Positions 22,133 through 31,115 of a stretch of 64,000 nt of DNA are shown here, piece by piece. The translations under genes were made by a program, and so were the position numbers. Below the pieces are notes generated by a model. It ran no database searches. It was not told the origin of the DNA and was given only the letters and a program-made list of their open reading frames with translations. The DNA is from Streptomyces sp. SID12501 (GTDB lineage Bacteria > Actinomycetota > Actinomycetes > Streptomycetales > Streptomycetaceae), in assembly GCF_010550245.1 (NCBI RefSeq), contig NZ_JAAGLU010000009.1:229262-293261 (forward strand), in the 5' to 3' direction. Position 1 is the stretch's first letter. Each line of letters starts with the position of its first letter.

Positions 22133-22384
22133 TCAGGACGCGTGCCGGGCTGTCGTCGTACCACCGCCCCCACCCCCGCCACGCACCTCGATGCCGGCGA
22201 GCAGTTCGGCCGTGGCCGCCGCGATGACGTCGACGGCGTGTTCGAAAACCTCGCGGTTGTGGGCGGCCGGTGCCCGGAAGCCGGAGACCTTGCGGACGTA
22301 CTGAAGGGCGGCGGCCCTGACCTCGTCCTCGGTGGCCTCTTCGGGGAGTACGGGCGGGCGGAGGGTCTTGATGCTGCGGCACAT
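22133..22384 (-). CDS. DUF2277 family protein
   Basis: An 83-residue protein beginning MCRSIKTLRPP, the signature of DUF2277, with ATEDEVRAAALQYVRKVSGF and a Gly/Thr-rich tail. The family is small, conserved and of unknown function; homologues resemble DNA-binding proteins only loosely. The tail GGGGGGGTTTARHAS is unusual and probably unstructured. Confidence 0.75.
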   Translation of the reverse strand: MCRSIKTLRPPVLPEEATEDEVRAAALQYVRKVSGFRAPAAHNREVFEHAVDVIAAATAELLAGIEVRGGGGGGGTTTARHAS

Positions 22385-22523
22385 ACCTCCAGTCTCGCGC
22401 GTACCCGGCGATCCGCGCCGCCCGCATGCTGAACGGGGAGTGCCCTACGTCCGTACCGGCTGCGATCATGGTCAGCGAAGCGGCCACCTGTCAGGGGCCG
22501 ACCGATGAGAGGTTCGATCAGCC

Positions 22524-23468
22524 ATGCAGACGGACACACCCGCAGGCGTACGCCAGGACACGCTCACCTTCGCCGTTCTCGGCCCCGGAGGCATCGGTGG
22601 CCTCCTCGCCGCCCTGCTCTCCCGCGCCGGTCACCGCGTGCTCTGCCTGGCCGGGGACGACACCGCGCGGACACTGCGCGAGGGCGGAATCCACGTCCGC
22701 AGCGGCCGGTTCGGCGAGTTCACGGCGAAGGTGGACACGGCGACCGAGCTGCCGGAGGCATCGGGCCCCCTCGGTGGAGTCGACGCCGTTCTCGTAGCCG
22801 TCAAGCACACGAACCTCGACGCGGCCCTGGAGCGCGTCCCGGCGAGGGCGCTGGGCGACGCCCTGGTCGTACCGTTCCTGAACGGCGTCGAGCACCCGGC
22901 CGCACTGCGCGCCCGCTACGGCGACGACCGCGTCGCCCCGGCCGTGATCCGCGTCGAGTCGACCCGCACGGCACCCGGCGTGATCGAACACGCGAGCCCC
23001 TTCGCGGAGATCGACCTGGCCGGCGACCCCGTACCGCGCGAGCGTCTCGACGCGCTGGCCGCCGCCTTCACGGCCGCCGGACCGGCCACCCGGGCCCTGC
23101 CCGACGAGGCGGCGGTGCTGTGGGCGAAGATGTCGTTCCTCGCCCCCTTCGCCCTGCTGACCACCCTGCACGGACTCCCGCTGGGCGACGTCCGCACCCG
23201 CCACCGCGACGAACTGACCGCCCTGGTCGAGGAGACGGCGGCGGTGAGCCTGGCCTGCGGCGGCCCGGCGGACCCCGCCCAGGCCCTGACCCGCTACGAC
23301 ACCTTCCCCCCGGCCACCCGGTCGTCGATGCAGCGCGACGCCGAGGCGGGCCGCCCGCTGGAACTGGACGCGATCGGCGGAGCCCTGCTGCGCGCGGCCG
23401 AACGGCACGGTGTGGACGTACCGGTGGCCACGCGGGTGGTGCGGGAGCTGGCAGCCGGGGGCCGCTGA
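22524..23468 (+). CDS. Ketopantoate reductase family oxidoreductase (PanE/ApbA-like)
   Basis: A 314-residue protein. The NADPH-binding loop is VLGPGGIGGLLA. The central VKHTNLDA lysine region and the C-terminal FPPATRSSMQRDAEAGRPLE segment with conserved Ser/Arg and Glu match the ketopantoate reductase catalytic pattern. The family includes PanE, which makes pantoate for coenzyme A, but also other 2-oxo-acid reductases; the gene stands away from other pan genes, so the substrate is open. The ribosome-binding site (GAGAGG) is a little far from the ATG. Confidence 0.8.
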   Translation: MQTDTPAGVRQDTLTFAVLGPGGIGGLLAALLSRAGHRVLCLAGDDTARTLREGGIHVRSGRFGEFTAKVDTATELPEASGPLGGVDAVLVAVKHTNLDAALERVPARALGDALVVPFLNGVEHPAALRARYGDDRVAPAVIRVESTRTAPGVIEHASPFAEIDLAGDPVPRERLDALAAAFTAAGPATRALPDEAAVLWAKMSFLAPFALLTTLHGLPLGDVRTRHRDELTALVEETAAVSLACGGPADPAQALTRYDTFPPATRSSMQRDAEAGRPLELDAIGGALLRAAERHGVDVPVATRVVRELAAGGR

Positions 23469-23589
23469 CCGCCCTCCGATGACCGCCTTCCACCGGCCAT
23501 CCCGGCCCGTTCACTCGTTCGCGTGAAGACAGGGAGGAAGTCCCCGGAGGAACTCGCTTCTCAAAATCGAACAGGCGTACCATTACCGC

Positions 23590-23931
23590 GTGGCGACGAC
23601 CTATGACTTCCCGAGTGACCTCCTGGCCGGTCAGGAGGAGCTGCATCAGGTCCGGGCCGAGCTGTCCGTCCTCCTGAAGCGGCTCCCCTGGTCGGTCGAG
23701 CCGCTGGACGGTTTCAGTGACACCGGCGGCTGGCGCAAGGTGGAGCGCCCCGCGTCGCCGGGCTGGTCGGCCGACGAACAGGCCGAGGTGGAGAAGCTGC
23801 GGCGGCGGGAGCACGAGCTCGCGGTGTTCGTGAGCGGCCACCGCTTCTGGGCCGAGGTCACGGGAGCGGACCGGGTGGACGCGCGCACGCGGCTCAAGCA
23901 CGCGCACGAAGGCACAGAGGACGAGGCCTGA
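23590..23931 (+). CDS. Conserved hypothetical protein
   Basis: A 113-residue helical protein starting at GTG 23590 (MATTYDFPSDLL). It contains two predicted helices around QEELHQVRAELSVLLKRLPW and ADEQAEVEKLRRREHELAVF, plus a Trp-rich middle. It resembles proteins found next to kinase or cell-envelope genes in Streptomyces, but I cannot assign it a family. It converges on the kinase gene, with an 18-base gap. Confidence 0.6.
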   Translation: MATTYDFPSDLLAGQEELHQVRAELSVLLKRLPWSVEPLDGFSDTGGWRKVERPASPGWSADEQAEVEKLRRREHELAVFVSGHRFWAEVTGADRVDARTRLKHAHEGTEDEA

Positions 23932-23949
23932 GGCCTGCGCGGCCCGGAC

Positions 23950-25536
23950 TCAGGACGGCGGGGTGGAGGTTGCCGTCGACGTGGAGGTGGAGGTGGAGGT
24001 GGTGCGGAAACCTTCCCGCACCCGGTCGAAGACCGGCCGGTAGGTGTCCCACGTCTCCTCGGGCGCCGAGACATAGATGTCGTACTCCCGGCCGCCCTCC
24101 TGCCCGAAACCGAGCTCGATGGCGTGGAAGTCACGCGCCCGGCCCGTGAAGGTGAACTCCCAGACGGCGGCCTTCTGGCCGCGGTACGTCGTCCGCTGCA
24201 GATAGAGCTTGCGGTACTTGTCCCCGGGATAGTTGACCTTCGTGTTCGCCTCGATCTCCTTGAAGTGCGCCAGGGGATCGCCCGCGGGGTCCACCATGCC
24301 GATGGTGAGGCCGGCCAGCCCGGTCCCGTCGACGTAGACGACCCCGTCGGACTTCCGCTTGTCCAGCTTCCAGCCGTCCGGCACCGGGAAGGCGACACCG
24401 AGCGCCTTCTCCGTGACCAGGTGGTAGCCGTCGGGGACGGGCGAGGGCGCGTAGGCCGTCGGGGTGGGGCTCGTCGCCGAACCGGCGCTCTGCGTGTCCT
24501 CGCCGGACGAGTTCACGTAGTAGAGGCCGCCCGCGGTGCCCCCGGCGACCAGGATCACCGCGACCGCGCTCCAGAGGACGGTACGGCGCCCACGCCCGCC
24601 GCGTTCCTGTACAGGAGCCGCCTTCCTGGTGCCGGTCCTCCTCCGGGTACCCCCTGTACCGTCCGTCGCGGGTCCCGGCGTCGGCAGCGGAACGGACGCC
24701 GTCCACGCGCGCGGCACCGTGTCCTCGGTCACCGCCCGCAGCGCCAGTTCCGTCTCCTCGGCCGAGGGCCGCTCGGCCGGGTCCTTGGCCAGCAGGGCCG
24801 CGATCAGCGGCTCCAGCGGGCCGGCCTGCTTCATCGGCTCCAGGGGCGCCGTGACGATGGAGTACGCCGTCTCCACCGGCGTGAGCCTGCGGAACGGCGG
24901 CTGCCCCTCCACCGCCTGGTAGAGGGTCGCGCCGAGCGCCCAGAGATCGGAGGCGGGGCCGGGGGTGTCGCCCTGGATGCGCTCCGGCGCCATGAAGTCG
25001 ATGGAGCCGACGATCTCGCCGGTCCGGGTGAGGGTGCTGGTACCGGTCGCCGTGGCGATGCCGAAGTCGGTGAGGACGACCCGGCCGCCCTCGCCGAGCA
25101 GGACGTTGCCCGGCTTGACGTCACGGTGCAGTACGCCGGCCTCGTGAGCGGCCCGCAGCGCGCCGACCATGCCCCGGCCGACGCGGGCGGCCTCCTCGGG
25201 AGAAACGGTTCCGCCGCTCTTGAGCAGGGCGCCCAGTGTGGTGGAGGGCACGTACTCCATGACGATGCACGGCAGCCCGTCGTCCTCGACGACGTCATGG
25301 ACGACGACCACGTTCGGGTGCGCGATCCGGGCCGCGCTCTGCGCCTCGCGGCGGGTGCGCTCGTACATCAGGGGAAGTTCGTCGTCGGCGAACCGCGAGT
25401 CCTCGTGCAGACGCTTGAGCGCGACCCGGCGGTTGAGCATCTCGTCGGCGGCCAGCCAGACCGTGCCCATACCGCCACGGCCGATCTGCTCGGTCAGCCG
25501 ATACCGCCCGGCAATCAGCCGTCCCTCGTCCGACAC
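23950..25536 (-). CDS. Transmembrane Ser/Thr protein kinase (PknB-type)
   Basis: A 528-residue kinase. Kinase landmarks are the glycine loop GRGGMG (19-24), Lys41, HRDVKPGN (137-144), DFG (157-159) and APE in FMAPERI. A Ser/Pro linker follows, then a transmembrane helix (TVLWSAVAVILVAGGTAGGL) and an extracytoplasmic domain of about 180 residues ending in a Thr/Ser repeat. There are no PASTA domains; the outer domain instead resembles the secreted beta domain of Streptomyces AfsK/PkaA-like kinases. GTG 25536 is chosen because GAGAGG lies six bases upstream. GTG 25557 is an alternative. Confidence 0.85.
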   Translation of the reverse strand: MSDEGRLIAGRYRLTEQIGRGGMGTVWLAADEMLNRRVALKRLHEDSRFADDELPLMYERTRREAQSAARIAHPNVVVVHDVVEDDGLPCIVMEYVPSTTLGALLKSGGTVSPEEAARVGRGMVGALRAAHEAGVLHRDVKPGNVLLGEGGRVVLTDFGIATATGTSTLTRTGEIVGSIDFMAPERIQGDTPGPASDLWALGATLYQAVEGQPPFRRLTPVETAYSIVTAPLEPMKQAGPLEPLIAALLAKDPAERPSAEETELALRAVTEDTVPRAWTASVPLPTPGPATDGTGGTRRRTGTRKAAPVQERGGRGRRTVLWSAVAVILVAGGTAGGLYYVNSSGEDTQSAGSATSPTPTAYAPSPVPDGYHLVTEKALGVAFPVPDGWKLDKRKSDGVVYVDGTGLAGLTIGMVDPAGDPLAHFKEIEANTKVNYPGDKYRKLYLQRTTYRGQKAAVWEFTFTGRARDFHAIELGFGQEGGREYDIYVSAPEETWDTYRPVFDRVREGFRTTSTSTSTSTATSTPPS

Positions 25537-25638
25537 GTCCGACCTCTCTGCTCCCACCCGGCACTGCCACTCACGATATCCGGCACGAACACGGGGCCGA
25601 TCCGAAGGCCGCGTTCACCACGCTTCGCCACACGAAAC

Positions 25639-25666
25639 GGCCCCCCGGCGAAACCGCCGGGGGGCC
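25639..25666 (-). terminator. GC-rich hairpin downstream of tRNA-Val
   Basis: GGCCCCCCGGCG and CGCCGGGGGGCC pair over 12 bases with a four-base AAAC loop, 33 bases past the tRNA 3' end on the minus strand. Confidence 0.7.
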
Positions 25667-25698
25667 ACTCGTCACCTGGATCCTGCTATTTGCCCTGG

Positions 25699-25770
25699 TG
25701 GGCGCGGACGGTTTCGAACCGCCGACATCCGCCTTGTAAGGGCGGCGCTCTACCACTGAGCTACGCGCCC
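25699..25770 (-). tRNA. tRNA-Val (anticodon UAC)
   Basis: Minus-strand sequence folds as a complete cloverleaf. The acceptor arm is GGGCGCG/CGCGCCC. The anticodon stem is CCGCC/GGCGG around the loop CUUACAA, giving anticodon UAC and reading GUA codons. The T-loop is GGTTCGAAACC, and the discriminator is A. CCA is not encoded. Total length is 72 bases. Confidence 0.95.
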
Positions 25771-25992
25771 AGGACGAGTCGTCAGCCTACATTGCCCGGG
25801 GCACTGCCTCGCAAACCAGTATCCGCCCCGGAGATCACCGGCTCCGGATTCGGGGGTTTTCCCCCGTACAGATCGGGGAGCGACCCGGATGCCCCGCCGG
25901 GCGGCGGCTCCGTACGGTCGAAGAGTGTCGCAGGGCCGGCTCAACCGATCGCCGATCACCGGTCCCGTGTTCGCCTCAGGGGGAGTAGGACC

Positions 25993-26772
25993 ATGGCCCG
26001 TTCAGCATTTCCGCGCACCCGTGTCATCGCCGTCGTCGGCGCGGTGGTCGCGCTCGTCGCCACCGCGTCGGCCTGCTCCTCCGCGGGGGACGACAAGGAT
26101 CCGGAGCACCGTTCCTTCGCCCTGCAGGGGCGCACGCTCACCGTCGACTCGAACGAGTCCGGGCTCGACATCGTCGCCGCCGACTCCGGCAAGTCGGGCC
26201 GGATCGAGGTCACCCGCTGGTTCCAGGGCTCCGTCACCATGGGCAAGGACCCCAAGGTGACCTGGTCCATGGAGGACGACCGGCTCGAACTCCGGGTGAA
26301 GTGCTCGGGCGTGGTCGCCGACTGCTCGGCCAAGCACCGGATCGAGGTGCCTCGCGGTGTCTCCGTCGTCGTGCGGAACGGGGACGGGAAGGTCACCGCG
26401 CGCGGCTTCGACCAGGCCCTCGACATACGCTCCGAGGACGGCTCCGTCACCGTCGAGAACTCCACCGGCCCGCTGAAGCTCTACACCGACGACGGTTCGA
26501 TCCACGCCCTCGGTGTGCGCTCCCAGCAGGTGCGGGCGCACTCCCAGGACGGCTCGGTGCGGCTCGAACTCGCCTCCGTGCCGGACCTGGTCGAGTCGAG
26601 CAGCGACGACGGCTCGCTCACGATCGAGCTGCCCCGGGAGACATACCGCGTGACGGCGGACTCGGACGACGGCTCCGTGAAGGTGTCCGTGCCGCGCGCC
26701 GACCGCAGTACGCATGTGGTGTCGGCGAAGACGCAGGACGGGAGCATACGGGTGCGGGTCGCCGGGGAGTGA
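25993..26772 (+). CDS. DUF4097-like putative lipoprotein with beta-helix repeats
   Basis: A 259-residue protein. The signal ends in a lipobox-like VATASAC (Cys28), suggesting a lipid-anchored exported protein. The rest is built of repeats near 20 residues containing a DGSV/DGSI turn (EDGSVTVEN, DDGSIHALG, QDGSVRLEL, DDGSLTIEL, DDGSVKVSV, QDGSIRVRV), the pattern of DUF4097 beta-helices. The biochemical role of the family is unknown; some act in envelope stress. ATG 25993 lies after GGAGTAGGA. Confidence 0.75.
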   Translation: MARSAFPRTRVIAVVGAVVALVATASACSSAGDDKDPEHRSFALQGRTLTVDSNESGLDIVAADSGKSGRIEVTRWFQGSVTMGKDPKVTWSMEDDRLELRVKCSGVVADCSAKHRIEVPRGVSVVVRNGDGKVTARGFDQALDIRSEDGSVTVENSTGPLKLYTDDGSIHALGVRSQQVRAHSQDGSVRLELASVPDLVESSSDDGSLTIELPRETYRVTADSDDGSVKVSVPRADRSTHVVSAKTQDGSIRVRVAGE

Positions 26773-26914
26773 GCCTCGTGGTGGCCCGGTGCGCACTCGG
26801 TTCGCGGCTGATCGTGACTGGGTACGCGCAGCGCGAACCGACCGGGCCGTGTGTTCGTCCTCTACCGGTGGGAGAATGAACCGGGCAGGGCAGATCACAG
26901 CACGGGAGAGGGAA

Positions 26915-28357
26915 GTGACGGCGACTACTTCTGAGCCGTACACGCCGATTGCGCCGCGCGCGCACCAGCCACCTCGCCGTTCGCCGCACCGCCCACCCGA
27001 GGCCTCTCGCAAGGCCTCTCTCACCGGCGTGCGCTCCGCGGCGCGGGACGCGCTGACGCTCGTACTGCTCCCGTTGCCGCTGCTCCTCGCCCTGCCCGCC
27101 GCCTTCGCCGGTGGCGGTACACGGCGGTGGTTCGGTGGGCGGGCCGAGAGCCAGCGTGCCGAGGCGCAGGCCGCGAAGGACGCCGCCGCCGCTGCCTTCT
27201 ACGAACTGGACACCGCCCAGCGGGATCTGCGGATCTCGATAGAGACCATCAAGGCCGTCGACGACACCCCCGCCGCCCGGCGCGCGGTCTCCGACTTCGA
27301 GGGGCTCGGGCGCCGGATCGACGAGGCCAGCGGCCAGTACATCACCGCCATCGACGCCCACGATCTCGACCGCGACGATCTGGAGGCCTCGGCCGCCACC
27401 CACGCCCGGTCCGAGCTGACCCGGGCCAAGGAGGAGCTGGGGCGGGTCAAGCAGGACCTGGACCGCTTCGCGGACGGGCTCGGGCCGCTGCTCGGCAAGG
27501 CCGAGACCCAGTTGGCCCGGCTCGCGCCCTCCGTGGAGCGCGCCCGGCAGTCGCTGCTGGCCGCGTCGAACGCCCTGGACGCGGTACGGGGGTCGGGGCT
27601 GCGGGCGGACGACCTGGCCGCCCGGCTCGCCGCCCTCGGGCCGGAGCTGACCCGGCTCAACCAGGGCGCGGGACAGCACGGTGTGCCGGAGACGCTGGAG
27701 CGGGCCGACCGGGTCGCGCGCGAGGCGGAGGCGGTGCGGGCGGAGGCGGCGCGGCTGCCCGAGCGGGCTGCGGAGATCGATCACCGGCTGGTGTCGCTGC
27801 GTACTCGCGCCGAGGCGCTGACCACCCGGTCCGGGCAGGTGGAGCCGCTGCTGAGCGAGCTGCGCAGACGGTTCTCGGCGGCGTGCTGGCAGGACCTCCA
27901 GCACGTACCGGAACAGGCGACGGACCATGTGCGGCAGGCCGAGGCCAAGCTCAAGGAGGCACAGGCCGCTCGGGACGCCCAGCGCTGGCCGGACGCGACA
28001 GCGCTGCTGTCGACGGTGCGGGCGCTGCTGAACACCACCGACGAGGCGGTGTCGGCGGCCGGGGACCGGCTGCGGCGGCTGAACGCCGTACAGAAGGACC
28101 CTCGGGGCGAGATCGACCGGACGCGCTTCGCGATCCGGGACGCGCAGCGGCTGGCCATGTCGGGGCGCAACACCCCGGACCCGCGGGACGCCCGCCCGCT
28201 GGACGAGTCGGTGGCCCGGCTGGACCGCGCGATCGCCGGGCTGGAGGGCCGCCATCCCGACTACTGGCACTTCCTGACGGAGGCGGAGGCGGTACGGCAC
28301 ACGGTGGCCGGCGTGGTCAGCCGTATCCGCGAGGAGCGCGGGACGACCGCCCACTGA
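26915..28357 (+). CDS. Membrane-anchored coiled-coil protein
   Basis: About 480 residues. A basic, Pro/Arg-rich N-terminus is followed by one transmembrane helix (LTLVLLPLPLLLALPAAFAG, about 45-64) and a long helical region rich in heptads (DLRISIETIK, ARSELTRAKEELGRVKQDLD, EAEAVRAEAARLPERAAEID). No enzyme motif is seen. I chose GTG 26915, giving MTATTSEPYTP, because GGGAG is well spaced. An ATG at 26876 has a cramped ribosome-binding site. It may organise the cell envelope or septum, but that is guesswork. Confidence 0.7.
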   Translation: MTATTSEPYTPIAPRAHQPPRRSPHRPPEASRKASLTGVRSAARDALTLVLLPLPLLLALPAAFAGGGTRRWFGGRAESQRAEAQAAKDAAAAAFYELDTAQRDLRISIETIKAVDDTPAARRAVSDFEGLGRRIDEASGQYITAIDAHDLDRDDLEASAATHARSELTRAKEELGRVKQDLDRFADGLGPLLGKAETQLARLAPSVERARQSLLAASNALDAVRGSGLRADDLAARLAALGPELTRLNQGAGQHGVPETLERADRVAREAEAVRAEAARLPERAAEIDHRLVSLRTRAEALTTRSGQVEPLLSELRRRFSAACWQDLQHVPEQATDHVRQAEAKLKEAQAARDAQRWPDATALLSTVRALLNTTDEAVSAAGDRLRRLNAVQKDPRGEIDRTRFAIRDAQRLAMSGRNTPDPRDARPLDESVARLDRAIAGLEGRHPDYWHFLTEAEAVRHTVAGVVSRIREERGTTAH

Positions 28358-28443
28358 GCGCGCATCCCTCCTGGCGTACATCTCTCCTGCGGAGGCCCGC
28401 CGCCCGGCCCGGGAAAGGGCCGGAGCGGTGGGACCGGGGTGAA

Positions 28444-29643
28444 TCAGGTGCGGTAGGCGTAGTAGTAGGCGTTCGGGTTCGACGCGATGATGCTCGCCAC
28501 CGACCTGCGGTAGGTGTTGGCGGAGTGGTACGTCAGGTACGGCACGCCCTGCGCGCTGCGGTACGTGACGAACATCGTGTGGTCCTTGGACCCGTCCTTG
28601 TCGAAGTCCATCTGGAGCACGTCGCCGACGTCGAGCTGGTAGACGTACGCGAGGCTGGTGGTGCGCTTCGAGTTCTGGGCGAACCAGGACCACTCGTTGA
28701 CGCCGACGAAGGAATCCGACTGGATGTCGGCGTTGCCGAACCACTTGGTGTAGTCGTAGACATAGCCGGGGGCGTGCTTCCAGCCGCCGGCCTTCAGGGA
28801 CTGGCTGGCGAAGTTGGTGCAGTCGCCGCCGGCGCTGTGCCCGTTGAAGTTCGGGTAGGCCTTGTTGTAGGTGCTCCAGTACTTCTCCGCGTACGTGGCC
28901 ATGGCCTTGTAGTCGTAGGCGCCGGTGGTGAGGTTCTTGGCCTTGGCCGGTGCCGTGCGGGTGGTGGCCGCGCGGGGCGCGTTGGGGGTGGTGCCGGCGG
29001 CGACCCGGGACGTGCCTGCCCTGGACACGACGGACGGCTCGGCCGGCTGGTTCACCGCGAGGTCGGCGGCGGCGTCGGTGTTCCGGATGCCCGTCAGCTG
29101 CCAGTGGCCGCGCGCGTCGGCGGTGAACGTCAGCGCGTGGTGGGCCTGGAAGCCGGTGGTCCCCGGCTCGTCGCCGCGGACCTTCTGGTACGTCAGGGTC
29201 GTGGTCTCGGTGACCGCGACCTCGGCCTTGGTGCCCCGCAGGCGGGTGCTGTTCAGGGTGACGACGGTGTTGGCCTTGCTGTACTTCTCGCCGAGCGCCG
29301 AGAGGCGGTCCTTGCGCCTGTCCAGCGAGGTCAGTGCGGCGTTCTCGCTGCGGGCCAGTGCGGCGGACAGCTTGACGTCACCGGAGAAGACGTTGGTCAG
29401 CGGCTTCTTCCGGTTGCCCTGCGCGCCGTCGACGAGCGCGTCCGTGCGGTCGGTGAGGACCGCGTCGGCCAGGCGCTGGAAGGTGGCCCTGGTCTGCTGG
29501 TCCACGATCGGGGCGGCGGAGCGCGCGGTCGCCGCGCTCGCGCTCGCGACCGGCAGCAGCGCCGCTCCCGCGGCGACCGAGGCAGCCGCCGCGACGACTA
29601 TGGCGGCGCGGCTGCGCGTACGGCCCATGTTCCTTGACTTCAC
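28444..29643 (-). CDS. Secreted amidase-domain protein (Amidase_6)
   Basis: A 399-residue protein. A signal peptide (AAIVVAAAASVAAGAALLPV, cleavage near ASA) leads to a central region of unknown fold. The C-terminal domain starts around YDYKAMATYAEKYW, with the catalytic Cys in GGDCTNFASQSL and the His in DHTMFVT, the Cys-His pair of the Amidase_6/NlpC-like family that cuts peptidoglycan or peptide amides. The GTG at 29643 follows GAGGGG. Secreted cell-wall enzymes of this kind are typical of Streptomyces. Confidence 0.82.
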   Translation of the reverse strand: MKSRNMGRTRSRAAIVVAAAASVAAGAALLPVASASAATARSAAPIVDQQTRATFQRLADAVLTDRTDALVDGAQGNRKKPLTNVFSGDVKLSAALARSENAALTSLDRRKDRLSALGEKYSKANTVVTLNSTRLRGTKAEVAVTETTTLTYQKVRGDEPGTTGFQAHHALTFTADARGHWQLTGIRNTDAAADLAVNQPAEPSVVSRAGTSRVAAGTTPNAPRAATTRTAPAKAKNLTTGAYDYKAMATYAEKYWSTYNKAYPNFNGHSAGGDCTNFASQSLKAGGWKHAPGYVYDYTKWFGNADIQSDSFVGVNEWSWFAQNSKRTTSLAYVYQLDVGDVLQMDFDKDGSKDHTMFVTYRSAQGVPYLTYHSANTYRRSVASIIASNPNAYYYAYRT

Positions 29644-29773
29644 GAATGTTTCCCCTCTTGCCCCGGCGATGGGGGATGCCGGGTTGTGGAATTTTTGCAT
29701 GCCATGTGGAGCTCCCGTGAACGGGGATACCCTTTGCAGGCAAGGGAGTTGACGGACCGTCACATACCGGCTG

Positions 29774-31069
29774 TCACTTCACGACCGTCGACCAGTCCGG
29801 CGACTGCGCCGGGTCCAGGCCGCGCAGCCGCTCCAGCGTCGCGGGGGTCTGCACGTCGAGCCAGTCGGCGAGTTCCTTGAAAGAGACGCACTTGACGTCC
29901 TTCTTCGTGCACATGGTCGCCATGACCTCGTCGACGGCCTTCATGTAGATGCCGCCGTTCCAGTTCTCGAAGTGGTTGCCGATGAACAGCGGGGCGCGGC
30001 TGCCGTAGTACACCCGGTCGAAGCCGGCCATGTAGGAGGCGACGGTCTCCTGCTGCCACTTCGGGTAGTTGACCGCGGCCCCGTCGGTCTCGCCCTCGGA
30101 CTGGTTGTAGAGGAAGTTGAAGTCCATGGACAGGCCCTGGTAGTCGCCGCCCTCGTACGGGAGCATCTGCAGCGGGAAGTCCCAGATGCCGTCCTTCTTC
30201 TTCGGCCAGATCTGGAAGTCGCCCGCGGAACTCGCGTCGTAGCGCCAGCCGTAGCTCTCGGCGGCCTTCAGCAGGTTCTTCTGGCCCTCCAGACAGGGGG
30301 CGCGCCCGCCGGTGACCTCCTTCTTGATGTCGAACGGCAGCGGGGCGAGGTCGGTGTAGCCGGTGTTGGTCTTCCACTTCTGCACGAAGGAGAAGAACTG
30401 GTCGATCTCGCTCTTCCACTCGGCGACGCTCCAGTCGCCGCCGCCCTTCTCACCGCAGAAGTGGCCATTGAAGTGGGTACCGATCTCGTTGCCCTCCCGC
30501 CACGCCTTGCCGAGCTCCTCAAGCGTGGTGCGGATGTGCTCGTCGGTCGCGTAGCTGATCGCGGCCGACCCCACGGGGTGCTGCGGGGGCTTGTAGAGGT
30601 TCGCCTTGCTCTTGGGCAGCAGATAGATGCCCGTGAGGAAGAACGTCATGTGGGCGTCGTACCGCGCGGCCAACTCCCGGTAGTGCTCGAAGAGTTCGTC
30701 GTCGCCCGCCAGTGCGCCGTCCCAGGAGAAGACGACGAACTGTGGCGGTTTCTCACCGGGCTTGAGCGGCACCGGCTTCAACCGGCCCTGCTGCGGGCCG
30801 GTGTACGAGGTGGAACCGTCCCCCAGGACCTTGGTTATGCCGTCCCACTTCGGTTCGTCGGTCGCCTGCGCGGAGGCTTTCGCGGTTCCCCCGGACCGCA
30901 CGGAGGCTGTCGGCGCGGTGTGGTCGGTGCGGCCCAGCATCAGGTATCCGGCGGTCAGGGACGCCATGGTCAGGGACGCGACGACGAGGTACGCCGCGAG
31001 CCGCGGGCGGCGGCTGACGGGCGGAGGCGTTGCCGGGGCCTTGCGACGGCGGCCCGACGCTTGTCTCAT
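29774..31069 (-). CDS. Membrane-anchored polysaccharide deacetylase-like protein
   Basis: About 431 residues. One N-terminal transmembrane helix (LAAYLVVASLTMASLTAGYL) precedes the extracytoplasmic catalytic domain. FVVFSWDGALAGDDE replaces the usual FTFDDG metal motif, and NEIGTHFNGHFCGEKGG supplies the HxxxH-like part. Aromatic-rich C-terminal segments follow. The NodB fold that removes acetyl groups from chitin or peptidoglycan is likely, though the Asp/His set is altered, so activity is uncertain. It follows the PBP gene by about 46 bases, suggesting co-transcription and a role in the wall. Confidence 0.7.
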   Translation of the reverse strand: MRQASGRRRKAPATPPPVSRRPRLAAYLVVASLTMASLTAGYLMLGRTDHTAPTASVRSGGTAKASAQATDEPKWDGITKVLGDGSTSYTGPQQGRLKPVPLKPGEKPPQFVVFSWDGALAGDDELFEHYRELAARYDAHMTFFLTGIYLLPKSKANLYKPPQHPVGSAAISYATDEHIRTTLEELGKAWREGNEIGTHFNGHFCGEKGGGDWSVAEWKSEIDQFFSFVQKWKTNTGYTDLAPLPFDIKKEVTGGRAPCLEGQKNLLKAAESYGWRYDASSAGDFQIWPKKKDGIWDFPLQMLPYEGGDYQGLSMDFNFLYNQSEGETDGAAVNYPKWQQETVASYMAGFDRVYYGSRAPLFIGNHFENWNGGIYMKAVDEVMATMCTKKDVKCVSFKELADWLDVQTPATLERLRGLDPAQSPDWSTVVK

Positions 31070-31115
31070 GTGCTGCTCATTTCGAGGGGGGGTGGGTTCC
31101 TGCACCGTCCGGTGG

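Noticed and set aside
25699..25770. tRNA-Val as integration site of a mobile element
   Set aside because: No integrase gene nearby and no second copy of the tRNA 3' end noticed within the window.
24124..26772. Very long plus-strand open frame running over the kinase, tRNA and lipoprotein genes
   Set aside because: It reads through a tRNA gene and is antisense to a clear kinase. Only its 3' part, from 25993, is a real gene.
29644..29773. Possible c-di-AMP (ydaO) riboswitch before the amidase gene
   Set aside because: Cell-wall enzyme genes in Streptomyces often have one, but the conserved core could not be found; only a small CCCGT/ACGGG hairpin is visible.
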